Shown: in pieces, positions 1 through 10,561 of the stretch
Numbering within the stretch: position 1 is the stretch's first letter
How the letters are laid out: each line of letters starts with the position of its first letter
Assembly: GCA_015501595.1 (NCBI GenBank)
Contig: JADNRX010000487.1
Location: 1 to 38,933 of the forward strand
Length of the DNA stretch: 38,933 nucleotides
Source: Hymenopellis radicata
Taxonomy: Eukaryota; Basidiomycota; Agaricomycetes; Agaricales; Physalacriaceae
Direction: 5' to 3'
Program-made: the position numbers and the translations under genes
Notes under the pieces: generated by a model
Told to the model about the DNA's origin: nothing
What the model saw: only the letters and a program-made list of their open reading frames with translations
Databases searched by the model: none

Positions 1-725
1 CGGCGCCGACTACTGCGGAAGTCGACTTGGAGTATTCATGGTCAGTCACGGTGCGCACAGTCCCACTAGTACGTTCGATATTATGGCCCCGGTATGCCCT
101 TTTCCTGCATCTTTCGGGAGGTTCCTCATTCATCTGGCTCATGGTTTAGCGAGCGGCTGCGGCCCTATACAAGTCAGTATCACGAAAAGTATCATCAGGT
201 GTGGGTGAAAGGAGGCCTGATTCATTCGCGGAATTCGGTGTACCAATATCAACATTTTTACCCTCAACTCAATGGAAACTAGTCTGTTGTAGTTCAATCG
301 GTTCGTTCGAACCGCACGTATAGCCAGGGGCAGCCCCCAGAACTCCCGGGCTCCAAATACCAATGAATTGTGACGGACTCGTAGTAAGTACAAGGGTAGG
401 AGAAAACAATCGAACGCAAGAAGTAATAACGAGGTAGTTGTACAGTAGTAAAACAGACCAAAAGAAATGATAGATGAAAGAACAGGAAACGTACGAGATA
501 CGAAACGTAAGAAGAGGTAAAGAAGAGAGATTGATGGGTGGGTTAACAGCGATGAATGAACTAGGCTCGACGGTTAGAGCTACTCCAAGCAGAGCACGAA
601 AGAAGACCCTGGCCAAGCATCTCTTACCGTCGAGCCAGGTGATATACCTGAAAGAGGTCAGGAAGAACACAGTCATGAAGTACGCCGTGGACGTACAGGG
701 AACGCGCCCAGACGCGAGAGGAAAA

Positions 726-802
726 GAGCGCCGAAGACGCGATGAGAGAAAGGGATAGAGCGCCGCTGACGCTGCTAAGAAATGATGAGCGCCGAAGACG
801 CG
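726..802. repeat. short direct repeat, 16 bp, two copies
   Basis: The 16-base string GAGCGCCGAAGACGCG occurs at 726-741 and again at 787-802, with related GAGCGCCG material near 758. The surroundings are purine-rich. I see no coding role. Confidence 0.6.
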
Positions 803-830
803 CGCAGACGCAGGATGAGAACTCACAATA

Positions 831-900
831 TTGAGATTACTCAACGACGAGTAATCTCAACGCGACATCTCACTTACGAACATGAGTGAGGTGGAGATGT
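831..900. repeat. two adjacent hairpins
   Basis: TTGAGATTACT (831-841) is followed after an 8-base loop by its exact reverse complement (850-860). Directly after it, ACATCTC (865-871) pairs with GAGATGT (894-900), and the overlapping CTCACT (869-874) pairs with AGTGAG (885-890). Two consecutive stems in 70 bp of otherwise featureless DNA may be a relic of a small foldback element. No function can be read from sequence alone. Confidence 0.6.
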
Positions 901-1329
901 GTGAGTGCTGTGATTAGTAGGTGGAGGAAGTGCGCTCACTCACCGATTGCCCTTGCATAAACTCCCGTTTAACCCCGACGTATGACCTATGTTTGTGGAG
1001 ATGGCGTGCTTTTCAAGTTTTTTCAGGTTGGGAAAAGAGAGAGAGTTGTCCAGCTTCAAAGAAGCAATGTGAGAATTTCCTGTGTATCAAATGCTGCGAT
1101 GTTCATTGGCGTAGAAACAACGAAAGCGTTACTTCTATAGCATTTGAAAGAAAATACAAGGAATTGTTAAGGTTTCTCAGCCGGTGGAGACGGCGCTTCG
1201 AATACACACCAGTCACCGTCTGAGCAGTCTCGTGGCGGTACACTAGCCACGCGAGCATCACGTTAGAGGGCATCTGGGCCCGCTCGGCTCTCACCCTCTC
1301 CCTCCCATTCAACTCAGCATTTACACAAC

Positions 1330-2540
1330 ATGGACGGCTGGACAAAGCTGCAGTCGTCGCTGAGCACAATCAACTTTGGCCAGAGCGCCAACAAGTTTGG
1401 CGAAAGGTTTCAATTCCAGCGTGCAGGCGACGCGCGAGCGGCTAGGACAGGTCGCACCCGACGAGATTACGGAGCTGCCGCAAGGCAAGTTTTATCCGTC
1501 TTTTCTACAGTCTTTTTTACAATGTTCTCATCGTCTCGCAGAATACAAGGATCTCGAGAACCGCGTGGATGCGCCTGCGCAATGCGCACATTGCTATGCT
1601 AAAGTACGTTGCGTTGCTGGCTCCATGCAGCCTGTCGTTCAACAGCTTGCTATTAATTAGGATCACCAATGTCTACTCGTCCGAATCGTACGACTATCCT
1701 GTGCAGGTGCAGGAGTCCCTTGCGGAGCTGTCGACCACCATCGGCGCCGGTTTTCAAAATCTCGCCTCGCACATGCCGTCCTCGTCACAGAGTCCCCCGA
1801 CAACGCCCCAGCGCAGAAGCAGCGTGAAGCCCCGATTCCGGTGCACAAGACGCTCCCGCACGCCCTTACCCGCGCCTCCCACAGCGCCGCCACGCTGCTA
1901 CCTCCTGGCGACAGGCTCGGGAAGGCGTTCACAGAGTACGCTACGGGCTGGGACAAGATCGCCGAGGCTCGTATCGAGCAAGATGCGCGCATCCAGCAAG
2001 GCTTCTTGCAAGGCTGGCAGACGACGCTCACCACCAGCTTGGGCGTCGCGATGAAGGCCAGGCAGGCTGTCAAGAGCTCCCGTCTCGAGCTTGATGCTGC
2101 TAAGCAGACGTACGTGATGCTCACGCCGTGTATATATTTGCTTATATTGGATGTGGTGTAGTCTTAAGAATGCGGGCCCCGCCAAGCAGGAGCACGCCCG
2201 GCTTGAGGTTTGAGAACGCCGAGGACGATCTCGTTCAGAAGACTGAAGTTGCGATTACCCTTATGAAGACTGTTTTGGAGAACGTGAGCCCCCGTCTTTC
2301 TCGTCATGTCCCTCAAGTTGTTGACCCCTCCCCATCTAGCCCGAACCCTCAAGAACCTCAACGAGCTCGCCAAGGCACAGCTCATGTTCTTCGCGACCGC
2401 CGCGAGGCTCTTTCCGGCGTCCAAGGTGAAATTGAAGAGCTTAGCGTTGCTGCTGAGGGCGAGTACAGGTGAACCTCCTTTTATAGGTAGTTTTATTATG
2501 ACGCTGACATGCGCTGCCCAGAAAGTCCCGCGATCACTGA
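1330..2540 (+). CDS. Gvp36-like BAR-domain protein, frame broken six times
   Basis: The protein belongs to the fungal Gvp36-type BAR family, which binds curved membranes and works in Golgi and endosomal vesicle traffic. Family landmarks are an MDGWTKLQSSLSTINFGQSA start, TRERLGQVAPDEITELPQ, an EYKDLE segment, a central part containing GWDKIAEARIEQDARIQQGF, and a KSRDH end. Exons are 1330-1484, 1542-1603, 1661-2109, 2162-2283, 2340-2468 and 2522-2540. Intron 1 begins GC (GCAAGT) rather than GT. To follow the family, one base must be dropped near 1396-1402, near 1572 and near 2210 (TTT), and one added near 1806 (CCCC), 2347 (CCC) and 2398. The net change is zero, giving about 311 residues. All splice sites and residues look conserved, so I suspect sequence error more than decay, but as written the gene cannot be translated in one frame. 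Confidence 0.8.
1485..1541 (+). other. GC-AG intron of the BAR gene
   Basis: The exon ends CTGCCGCAAG and the intron starts GCAAGT and ends TCGCAG. Joining restores the conserved ELPQ-EYKDLE junction (G plus AA gives Glu). Its 57-bp length is normal for this genome. The strong +3 to +6 AAGT extension is the usual form of a working GC donor. Confidence 0.8.
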
Positions 2541-3188
2541 TATACCGCTCAACTAATGAATGTTGTGATAGATAGTTAGTTTTTGGACAGGTTAGCCTCT
2601 AGGTACTTACTTATCGTGTCTGTGTTCGAATTCTGTGAATGTGTATGGATGACATGCTGGAATTTTATTTTGTTTCGTGCGCTTATGCTTTGGTTGAATA
2701 TTTTCTTTGCAGACCCCTTTCAGAACACGTCCTCCTGATCTTTCAGCAGCACAGCAACACCATCACAACAAAATCGACGGAAGCGTTTCATTGCGGAACC
2801 ATGCAGCCAGGAAATCACTATGTGCTTCTTCGATTTGAATATCTTGAGCAAACGGAAAAGTTACTGCCGTCTTCGATTCCACCCACCCTGCGCATCTGAG
2901 CCTCTTGCCGACTATTTGAACCGCTGAAGAGGAGCGCTCGATGATACTGAAGCAGCCTCAATCGGGAATATCCTTGCAAACAAAACGAAGACAGATGAAA
3001 GCCGTGAGTAGTCGAAAGGTGTAGGTGCACTCCAAGTTTCCTCCAAAACATCTTGGAGGGGCATTTGAAAGGTCGTCAAGGCATTCGACCGTGAAGATAC
3101 GGCAGTAGCAGCTGCAGTCCAGCGCGTCCCCAATTGTACGGTGCACCAAGTTACATATATAGATACAGATACGATACATCTCAGAATC
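2541..3188. other. intergenic, convergent 3' flanks
   Basis: This stretch lies between the convergent ends of the BAR gene and the PP4 gene. I see no gene. Open frames of 70-110 codons on both strands have no recognisable motif, and part of them only shadows the PP4 3' end. Confidence 0.6.
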
Positions 3189-4302
3189 CTATAAGAAATA
3201 CTCGGCTGGTGGTCTTTTCGCAGGTATAGATCGTACATCCTGTGAGGCGATTAGCGAGGAGAAGAGAGGGTGACTTGGCACATACCATTGGCGCGCAGCC
3301 GAACACTTTGTATTCCTGACCTAAATGTTCGTCTAGTTCAAGGACCGCCGCCACATTGCCGCATCTGCGTAGCTATCTTAGCACGGAGCCGTCAAAGAGG
3401 TAAGGAGTGGGCCTACCGATAGCAATAATTCGGCGCACTCCAAACTGTTACGATCTGTCTCTCAAACATCATTTTGTAGCCCTCCATGGCAAGCTGGTGC
3501 GCTCGGGCTATTAGGTCGAGATTATTGTGACGCAGGAAGGACTTTGTGGGATCTGCGCCGAACAGAAATCCGGCACCACGCGGGGATAGACCCCAACCAG
3601 TTATCTCTGAAACGAATGAGCTCAAGAACAAGTAGAGTAACGGACGAAGCGAACCATCTGGGTCACTCCATAAGAGATCGCACATTGCGCCTTCATGCGG
3701 GACTTCAATGCGTCTCTCCAACGAGCGTATCATATCCACACCGGAGAGGGCAGGACTCAGACCGCCATGGACACAAAACACGCGGCCATCGATAATCGCT
3801 GCGAGAGAGAGATAGTCAAAGACATCGGTGCAATATCTCCAGACAGCAGGAGACCCATATTTCCTCGTACACTCGTCATAAAACCCATACACCTGGGTAA
3901 TTTGTCGGCTCTCGTGGTTGCCGCGTATGAGACATACGCGATCCGGCCAGCGGACCTTGATCGCGAGAAGGAGCAGGAAAGTCTCTACGCTAAAGTATCC
4001 GCGGTCGACAAAATCGCCCATGAAGAGGTAGCTCCGCTCGGGACACTGGCCTGCGACCTCGAACAGCTGGAGCAGATCCCAGAATTGGCCGTGGATGTCG
4101 CCGCAGACGGTCACGGGCGCGTCGATGCATTGGACGTTGCCCTCTTCGATGAGTATTTCCCTGGCTTTTATACAGAGCGCTTTGACGTCGGCTTCTGGGA
4201 GGGGCGTGCAGGTCTGGAGGAGCTCTATTTGTCTTGTTATTCGTGTAAGGAAGAATAGCGTAAGTTGAGGGTCAACGCGCACCTGTCGAGGTCGCTCGGC
4301 AT
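3189..4302 (-). CDS. serine/threonine protein phosphatase 4 catalytic subunit
   Basis: This is a PP2A-like phosphatase of the PP4 (Pph3) branch, which dephosphorylates phosphoserine and phosphothreonine, for example in DNA-damage recovery. Exons, in minus-strand order, are 4302-4283, 4232-3655, 3606-3417, 3364-3286 and 3239-3189, giving 305 residues, the normal length for PP4. The start [15 protein letters not shown] matches the PP4 N-terminus once the first 50-bp intron is removed; the longer frame upstream only reads through that intron. Metal and catalytic motifs are complete: GDIHGQ, GDFVDRG, RGNHES, and HGGLSP. The C-terminus ends EYFL, so the terminal leucine that is carboxymethylated in this family is present. 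The intron at 3607-3654 has an unusual donor (GTTCGC). PP4 is favoured over PP6 or Ppg1 by the N-terminus, the VYGFYDEC segment and the tail. No frame break. Confidence 0.95.
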
Positions 4303-4402
4303 GCTGGACGTGCGGATGCAGGTTGACCGATGACGTAAGCGCGACGAGATTAGATTTCAGGCGGGCACGTGTCAAAATTTTTTATACTTGACCTCTGCTG
4401 TC
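4303..4402. promoter_or_regulatory. 100-bp shared divergent promoter
   Basis: Only 100 bp separate the start codons of the PP4 gene (minus) and the mitochondrial-protein gene (plus). Inside are a CRE/ATF-like TGACGTAA at 4331-4338 and an E-box CACGTG at 4366-4371. Both sites could serve either gene. Both 5' UTRs must also fit here or overlap. Confidence 0.65.
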
Positions 4403-5528
4403 ATGTTGCGCCTCTGCACGCGTCGAACGGTTCTCGCAGTCCGCAGTCTTCCGCGGGTTGCGCTTCCTGTGGCGCGTACTCTTGCGCCGGTGGTGTCCTC
4501 TTCTTTCCAGAGACATTATACCCCGACGCCCGCGGTGTTTGCCCGTCGGCAGTTGAGGCCCGTTGAGGAGGACAACAAGGACCAAGAAGAGGAGGACGAG
4601 GAGGACGAGGAGGAGTACGAGAACTTCACGGCACCCCAAGAAGTCATCGAAAAAATAGCGACTCATGCAGAAACGCATTGGCCTGGTCTTGCGCCCAAAA
4701 CGCTGCCCCCAGGCTGGTCCAATGACTGGCAGACCTGGGAAAACATGCCGTCTCTCTTCGCGCCCAGCCCCTTCTACCTCATGCTTCCCCAACTCTTGAT
4801 GTTCTTCCTCCGTTTCGGCGTCAAGCCATGGACAGGCCTCTCACCCTACTTCGACGCCGGCGGCCCCGTCCCTCCCAACGTCGGCGTCGTGGCCTACAAG
4901 GACGAGCTCCTCGTTATCCGCGTAGGCGACGCGTCCTACCTCATGGACCTGGCCTCTGGGGACGCTGCCTTATACGCCGTCGCGCCTGGTTCCGACGGTT
5001 TTACAAAAGGCCGGCCCATTGGAGAAGATCCACTTGGCCGTAGTCTGTGCGATCGTATCATCGCCCGAGACGACTCTGTCCGGGAAGAGCTTTGCAAGAA
5101 TGGTTACTTGGCTTTTGTCCCCGAGGCAACCACTGAGGCTCAAGAGGCGGACGCTGTCGAGGTCTCGGAAACTATGGAAGAAAAGATGGAGGAGATGCAG
5201 GAGCAATTCCAGATGATTGACTCTGTGATGCGTGACTTGGGTCTCGAGCCGCCGGAGAACCCGGAGGCGTGGCGGGAGTTTGCTGAGAAGCACGTTGATG
5301 CCATTGCTGTGAGAATGGAGCAGATAGAAGTTGAGAGACTGGAGCAGTCGGAGCAACAGGAGCAACAGGCTGCTGCTCAGCCCAAGGGTACGTGACACCG
5401 TCCATGTCTTTCAATGGGTTACTAATTTATGACTTGTTCTAGGCGACCAACGCACAATACGGGAACTGCAAGTGGAGAACGAGCGCCTCAGGAAGCAAGT
5501 CGATACCTTGTCAAAAAGGCAAAAGTAG
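4403..5528 (+). CDS. putative mitochondrial protein of unknown function
   Basis: I do not recognise the family. Two exons, 4403-5387 and 5443-5528, give 356 residues. The start ATG at 4403 begins MLRLCTRRTVLAVRSLPRVA, an arginine-rich, acid-free amphipathic leader typical of matrix targeting. Next is a strongly acidic run around residues 55-75, then a conserved-looking core containing HWPGLAPKTLPPGW, SPFYLMLPQLLMFFLRFGVK and a GVVAYKDELLVIRVGDASYL block. The C-terminal third (from about residue 255) is Glu/Gln-rich and reads as coiled coil, ending with a heptad-like stretch (ENERLRKQVDTL) encoded by the second exon. The hydrophobic stretch near residue 130 could be one membrane segment. It shares its promoter with PP4. 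Confidence 0.85.
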
Positions 5529-7241
5529 TTCATTGCTACCGGTGTTTGACACGAGTACTCTATAGATTCTTCTTGTTTAATATCATTTCCGACCCCATTC
5601 AGTGCACGAGCATCCTCGTCTTCCGCGTCTCCACCGACACCCTCACGCGATCCGCTCCCAGCAAGCCGTACTGTACCCACTATGCAGTGCAATCCACGCA
5701 CCTCTGCTGTCTATTGAATTTTCAATTCCGTTCTAACCCAGGACAGCCGTTTGCACAGCGTATATCGCCGCGTTCCTAGACTACCAAGATAACCTCTCAG
5801 CATAAGGGTTTTTGCTGGTTCATGAACGCATGGACAATTTCTTTCTTCGGTGTCATCCGATGAATATTTCGATTATTGAAAAAAAGTCGGTCGCGTCTTG
5901 CTAGGGGACTGCAATATCTTACGTGCACGGCGGAGCTTCAACGCGCGTTTGCGATGATGCTTGGAAGGAGACCAGACACTCTACATGAAGCGGGGCTCCC
6001 ACACGTTCGCTTCTAACCAAGAATAATCGGAACAAGAGCCATTCAAGTTGAAGAGGTACTTGAATGTGTTTCAGCAACATCCCGCAACGAAGGCGGTGAC
6101 CACTGAAAGGACCTGATAATCTAATCTCAGTATTCATTTGGGCCAGCATGGTATGAGACGTACTACGATGAGATCGACGATGTCAAAAGCGCAATTCCGA
6201 GATCTTCATCGAAGAGGCTATTGCATGTCCCCATCTGTCACAAAGAAAAAGCTCTAGGTCAAGCTGACACTTTGTCAATACATGTTTCCGAAGTGAGCGC
6301 ATACAACGAGATCCAGGCGCACTAAGTATCTCCGTCGAGTTTCAATAATCGAGTGCCTTCATTGAAATCTATTGAGAAGCAGAGTCTTTTTTTATAACGG
6401 AGAAATGCGGCGCACGGAACTGAAGTATTGGGATCTCACTACAGTAGAACCTTATACTAAGGCCAGATTCAAATGGAAGCCTGTACACGTCAGGCGCTCT
6501 GGAGCCATTGTAGAAGGAGCTACCGCGAAGAGAAGATCACAGGTCGCCGTGGGCCAATAAGCATGGACAAGAGACGAACGTCACGAGAGTGGCATACCAA
6601 GACAGCCTGTAGGTAGCTGAACGCGCAGATTGACAAAGAACTGAGGACTCGTTGGATTCGGTGGCGGGAGAGGGAAAGTCCGACGCGAGAGCAGTGGTAG
6701 GACAAGCAGGAGCTGTATTGTGCTCCTTGTCAGATCCAACTTATGTTTCCAATGGCAGATACACCCAACAGTTTGCAATGTCTTTGGTGTGTGAGGTCGG
6801 CAATGGGCTTTGGTGTCCCAAACCCCGTTTCGCAAAAATCACGCACAGCAACATCCCGCTCCAATGTGAGCGAGGCGTGCGTATGTTGTGCAGTGAACGA
6901 TGGGTCGTGCAAGAGGAGCTTCTGCTTTGCTTCTGCTCGATCATTGCCGGCTGCGACATGCAGACGATGGGGCTGCCATGTTCTGGATGCAAGTAGACGT
7001 TGTCGCGTCAAATATGGGACACCGAAAGAGAAATAGCCCGCATCTTCTCACCCACATAATCTCTTTTACACGGCGCTGTCATTTGCGCTTTGTCGTGCAA
7101 CAGTCATCCAACTTTGCTGCACGACAGCGCAAATGACAGTTGCGTGTCCGCCTTGTAAGCGAGATTATGTGGGTGAGAAGTAGTTGTAAGCCATCTGGTG
7201 GTACAAAAAGTGAGCTTCCAACAACAGGAAACTATTAGGAA
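5529..7241. other. gene-poor interval before the amidohydrolase
   Basis: I see no gene that I can support in these 1.7 kb. A 114-codon plus-strand frame at 6652-6996 is cysteine-rich by chance composition and overlaps open frames in other phases. The only clear structure is the foldback at 7044-7180. Confidence 0.5.
7044..7180. repeat. 137-bp foldback (inverted repeat) element
   Basis: The outer arms CTTCTCACCCACATAATCTC (7044-7063) and its perfect reverse complement (7161-7180) are 20 bp each. The inner arms 7076-7099 and 7118-7139 also pair (24 against 22 bases with a 2-base bulge), leaving an 18-base loop at 7100-7117. Between outer and inner arms only partial pairing is seen (TTACACGGCG-like against its rearranged complement). 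It could be a MITE-like or foldback transposon relic or a hairpin small-RNA precursor. No clear target-site duplication is visible. It ends 61 bp before the amidohydrolase start codon. Confidence 0.8.
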
Positions 7242-8377
7242 ATGTCCGGCCACAAGATTGACGTACACACTCACTATTTGACTTGTCGAGGCGTTGAAGA
7301 AGTCTGGCCACGTTCCAGGACCAGACGGCCTCCCTTTCACTCCGGTATGTTTTGAAGTGCTCCGTATGGACTGCTGGTCCTGAAGGAACGTACACAGGAT
7401 TGGACTCCGGAGGACCATCTCGCTTTCATGGAAAGGAACAACGTGTCAAAATCGATCCTCAGCTGCACTGGACCCGGTACTCACCTGATCCCGGGGGACG
7501 ACGCGTTCGGGCGCGAAGTAACGCGCGAAGTGAACGAATTCGCAGCGGACCTGAAGCGTAGATTTCCCATCAAGTTCGGCTTTTTCGCGTCCCTTCCCTT
7601 GCCCGACATCGACGGCGCCTTGCTGGAAATCGACTATGCGTTGGACCAGCTGGATGCGGATGGATTTGTCCTGATGTCGAATTTCCACGGCATGTACCTC
7701 GGGGATGCGCGGCTGGCGCCTGTGTACGCGAAGCTTCAGGCGCGTAAGGCGACAGTCTTCGTGCACCCCACCACTCCGTGCAACTCGCAGGCGTGCAACC
7801 ACAGCGACCTCACGCCACAGCGAAAGCGCGACAGCATTCCGCTCTCCGAAACCTATATAATCGGGATAATGGGTGAGTCACCACAGAGCGTTCGCTCACT
7901 CGGATCTCACGGAATCCTATAGAATACTTTTTCGATAGCGCACGCACCTTTGTGGACATCCTCCTTAGCGGCACCGCCGCCGCGCACCCGGACGTCACCT
8001 TCATCGTCCCGCACTGCGGCAACGCGCTGCCCAGCGTGCTCGACCGCGCGCTCTTGACCTCGTCGCCGGAATTGCGCCATTTCCAGACACGGCCTATGCA
8101 CGCGCTCACAGCGCCCGTCGTAAAGGAGATGTTCGCGAAGCAGTTTTATTTCGATCTTTCAGGGAACCCGATGTCGAATCAAATCCACCACATGTTGCGG
8201 TGGATAAACAGTGACCGCTTTTTGTACGGAAGCGATGTGCCCTTTACTTCGTCGACCGCCGCAGAGACTCTGGCGCAGATTATGGAGTCCGAGTTGTCAA
8301 AGCTGTTTGGAGAGCAGGAAATCCAGGATATTTACCACGGAAATGCGGAGAGATTGTTCGCTAGCAAACAGACTTGA
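7242..8377 (+). CDS. amidohydrolase (ACMSD-like metal-dependent hydrolase/decarboxylase), frame broken once
   Basis: Members of this amidohydrolase-2 family use a metal held in a TIM barrel to hydrolyse or decarboxylate small, often aromatic, acids. Exons are 7242-7344, 7398-7872 and 7923-8377, about 343 residues after repair. The N-terminus MSGHKIDVHTHYL supplies the HxH metal motif (His9, His11). Later landmarks are FMERNNVSKSIL, NEFAADLKRRFPIKFGFFAS, VFVHPTTP, PHCGNALPSVLDR and the barrel-end YGSDVPF with its metal-binding Asp. One extra base (A at about 7281) or two missing ones separate HTHYL from LVEALKKSGHVPGP, so as written the metal motif is out of frame with the rest. An alternative start at 7428 would remove the metal motif. 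The true substrate is not predictable. Confidence 0.85.
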
Positions 8378-8919
8378 CATATGTTTTGCTCTTTTTACAC
8401 CAGCAGCAATGAAGTCTACTTAGTCCAAGCATTAATGTGCGTGAGCTCGAGCCTATACCAAATTAATTGAACGTGAGATAGCAAATTTGAACGCACCCGC
8501 AATTGAAATGCCAACAAAGTTCTTGCAGAGTTACAGCTATAACTTGAACGAATTTCAGAGCTTTCGATGAATACATTGGGGCAACATTGGGGAGAAAGGA
8601 CAAGTTGAACTCGGCAATGTCCGCGTCATGCGCCATTCGATCACCAGCTGCCGATCGCGTTAATTGGCCTCGTCCTCTTTCTCTTCCATACAATCACCTT
8701 CTCATGCCTCCCACTCACGTCGGATCTCATGCTGTCTGCTCCATCCGCGGCGCGTTAACGTATACAAGACAAGTGAGGTTGCTTGCTGCGCATCCCACAG
8801 TCCGTGAATAGCTAAGACCAAGCTAAGACATCTGGGCTCGATTATGTGGCTGTGCACTTATTGGACATCATAGACACCAGTTAGAGACCTCCCCACCCAG
8901 TAACCGTTAGCCTTCCACG
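8378..8919. other. intergenic, promoter of the epoxide hydrolase
   Basis: These 542 bp separate two same-strand genes. I see no further gene. A motif-less frame of about 76 codons on the minus strand is treated as chance. Confidence 0.6.
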
Positions 8920-10561
8920 ATGTCAACTGAGCAACCGTTCAAAATCTCTGTCTCTGACGATAAACTTGACCTCCTTCGCCGCAAGCTCGACCTCTGCGTC
9001 TTTCCTGATGAGCTTGAAGACTCTGGGACAAGCTACGGCGCGCCGCTCGCAGACATACGCCGTCTAGTTGATTACTGGAAAACTGGCTTCGACTGGCGCG
9101 CACAAGAAGCGGCTCTTAACGCTGACTTTCCCCAATTTACCCGGGACATTGAGGTTGCCGGCTTCGAGACGCTCAACATTCATTACGTGCATCAGACGAG
9201 CCAGGCTGTGGACGCTATTCCACTCTTGTTCGTGCACGGTTGTAAGTCGGCTCTTACGCATTACCTGCTGCGCCCATTGACGTCGCACTAGGGCCCGGCA
9301 GTTTCTTGGAAGTTCGCAAAATCCTTCCGCTATTGACGGCTGTGTCTCCCGAGCATCCTAGTTTCCATGTCGTAGCTATGAGCCTCCCGGGATTTGGCTT
9401 TTCGCAGGCGCCGTCCAAAAAGGGTTTCAGAATCGCGCAGTATGCTGAGGTATGTTGCACGAAATGTATGTAGGCGTCATCAACTTAGCTGAACAGGTTG
9501 GCCACAAGTTGATGTTGGCACTCGGCTATAACGAGTACGGTGAGATGACTATGCTAGACCTGCTCCAACGCTAGACTCAGTAATCATAAATCAGTTACAC
9601 AAGGTGGTGACTGGGGTAGCTTGGTGAGTGTCCTCAACTCAGCCTGTACCTTTGTCCTGAAACAACGATGTAGATCACTCGCATGATGGCCCTTCAGTAT
9701 GGTGGCAAGCACGTAAAAGCGTGGCATACTAATATGCCACTGTAGGTCCAGTCTTCTTCCTTCAATAGTGATGCCGGCTAATGACTCGACAATATGTTAG
9801 TGGGATCCCACCGCCTGTTACTCGTCCTGTTTCATATCTCAAATGGTTGGTTACGCCTTATACCGCCGCTGAAAAAGTAGGCGCACAAAGGTTTAGCTTG
9901 TTCGATAAGCAAGGAAGAGGTTATTTCATTGAACAAGGAACTCAACCCCAGACTCTCGGTATGTCAACACACTCAGTACCATGGCGCTCTAAGTGTATTT
10001 TCAGGATACTCATTGGCCGATTCGCCCGTGGGCCTACTCGGTTGGATTTACGAGAAGCTGCTCTCCTGGACTGACAAGTACCCTTGGACCGACGATGAAG
10101 GTACCGTCATTCAATATGAACTTTCCTGCTGCGCGCCACTGAGTACGCTTTAGTCCTCACCTGGATTTCCATATACTTGTTTTCCAGGGCTGGTCCAACA
10201 GCTTCTGTTCGAATCTATTATGAGACGTATCAAAGCGGAGACTGGCAACACCTTCAGGCGCAACGGCCTTCTATTCCGATGGGCATTTCTGTCTTCCCCG
10301 CGGAAATTGAGATTCGTCCCCTTTCGTAAGTGCCAATGGCTTTGAAGGACAGACGTTCATCCTAACGGCCTCTTTAGCTGGTACAAGATGAGCGGAAACC
10401 TCGTCTTCAGCAATACATCTCATACCAAGGGCGGTCACTTTGCTGCGTGGGAGACACCAGATGTGTTGGTAAAAGACTTGCATAAGATGTTTGGAAAAGG
10501 TGGTCCTGCTTTCTCTGTTGTTCCCGGTAAAACCGGATATGAGTCGCCACAAGCCCAGTAA
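8920..10561 (+). CDS. epoxide hydrolase (microsomal type, EHN plus alpha/beta hydrolase)
   Basis: It should open epoxides to vicinal diols through a covalent ester on an aspartate. Nine exons are 8920-9241, 9292-9449, 9497-9539, 9595-9623, 9674-9741, 9801-9958, 10005-10100, 10154-10325 and 10378-10561, giving 409 residues with all phases consistent. Residues 5-105 form the EHN N-terminal domain. The oxyanion-hole motif HGWPG is at 106-110 and is created across the first intron. The nucleophile Asp180 sits in GGDWGS, split by introns into a 29-bp exon. The catalytic His is near residue 369 in [11 protein letters not shown]. There is no N-terminal membrane anchor, so it is probably soluble. The 3' end faces the GNAT gene 216 bp away. 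Confidence 0.93.

Larger units (their letters stand above)
1..1329. other. gene-poor left flank
   Basis: I see no convincing gene here. The longest open frame, on the minus strand from about 844 to 269, has low-quality composition and no recognisable motif. A plus-strand frame is open from the window edge to a stop near 147 and could be the 3' end of a gene lying to the left, but it shows no recognisable family. Positions 470-760 are strongly purine-rich on the plus strand. Short direct repeats and two hairpins (listed separately) lie at 726-900. The last 100-300 bases before 1330 should hold the promoter of the BAR gene. Confidence 0.5.

Noticed and set aside
269..844. 191-codon minus-strand open frame at the left end
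   Set aside because: It lies opposite a purine-rich repetitive stretch, and its residues show no family or domain pattern. Probably chance.
2639..2899. 86-codon plus frame after the BAR gene
   Set aside because: No motif and no codon pattern; it lies in the convergent 3' flank.
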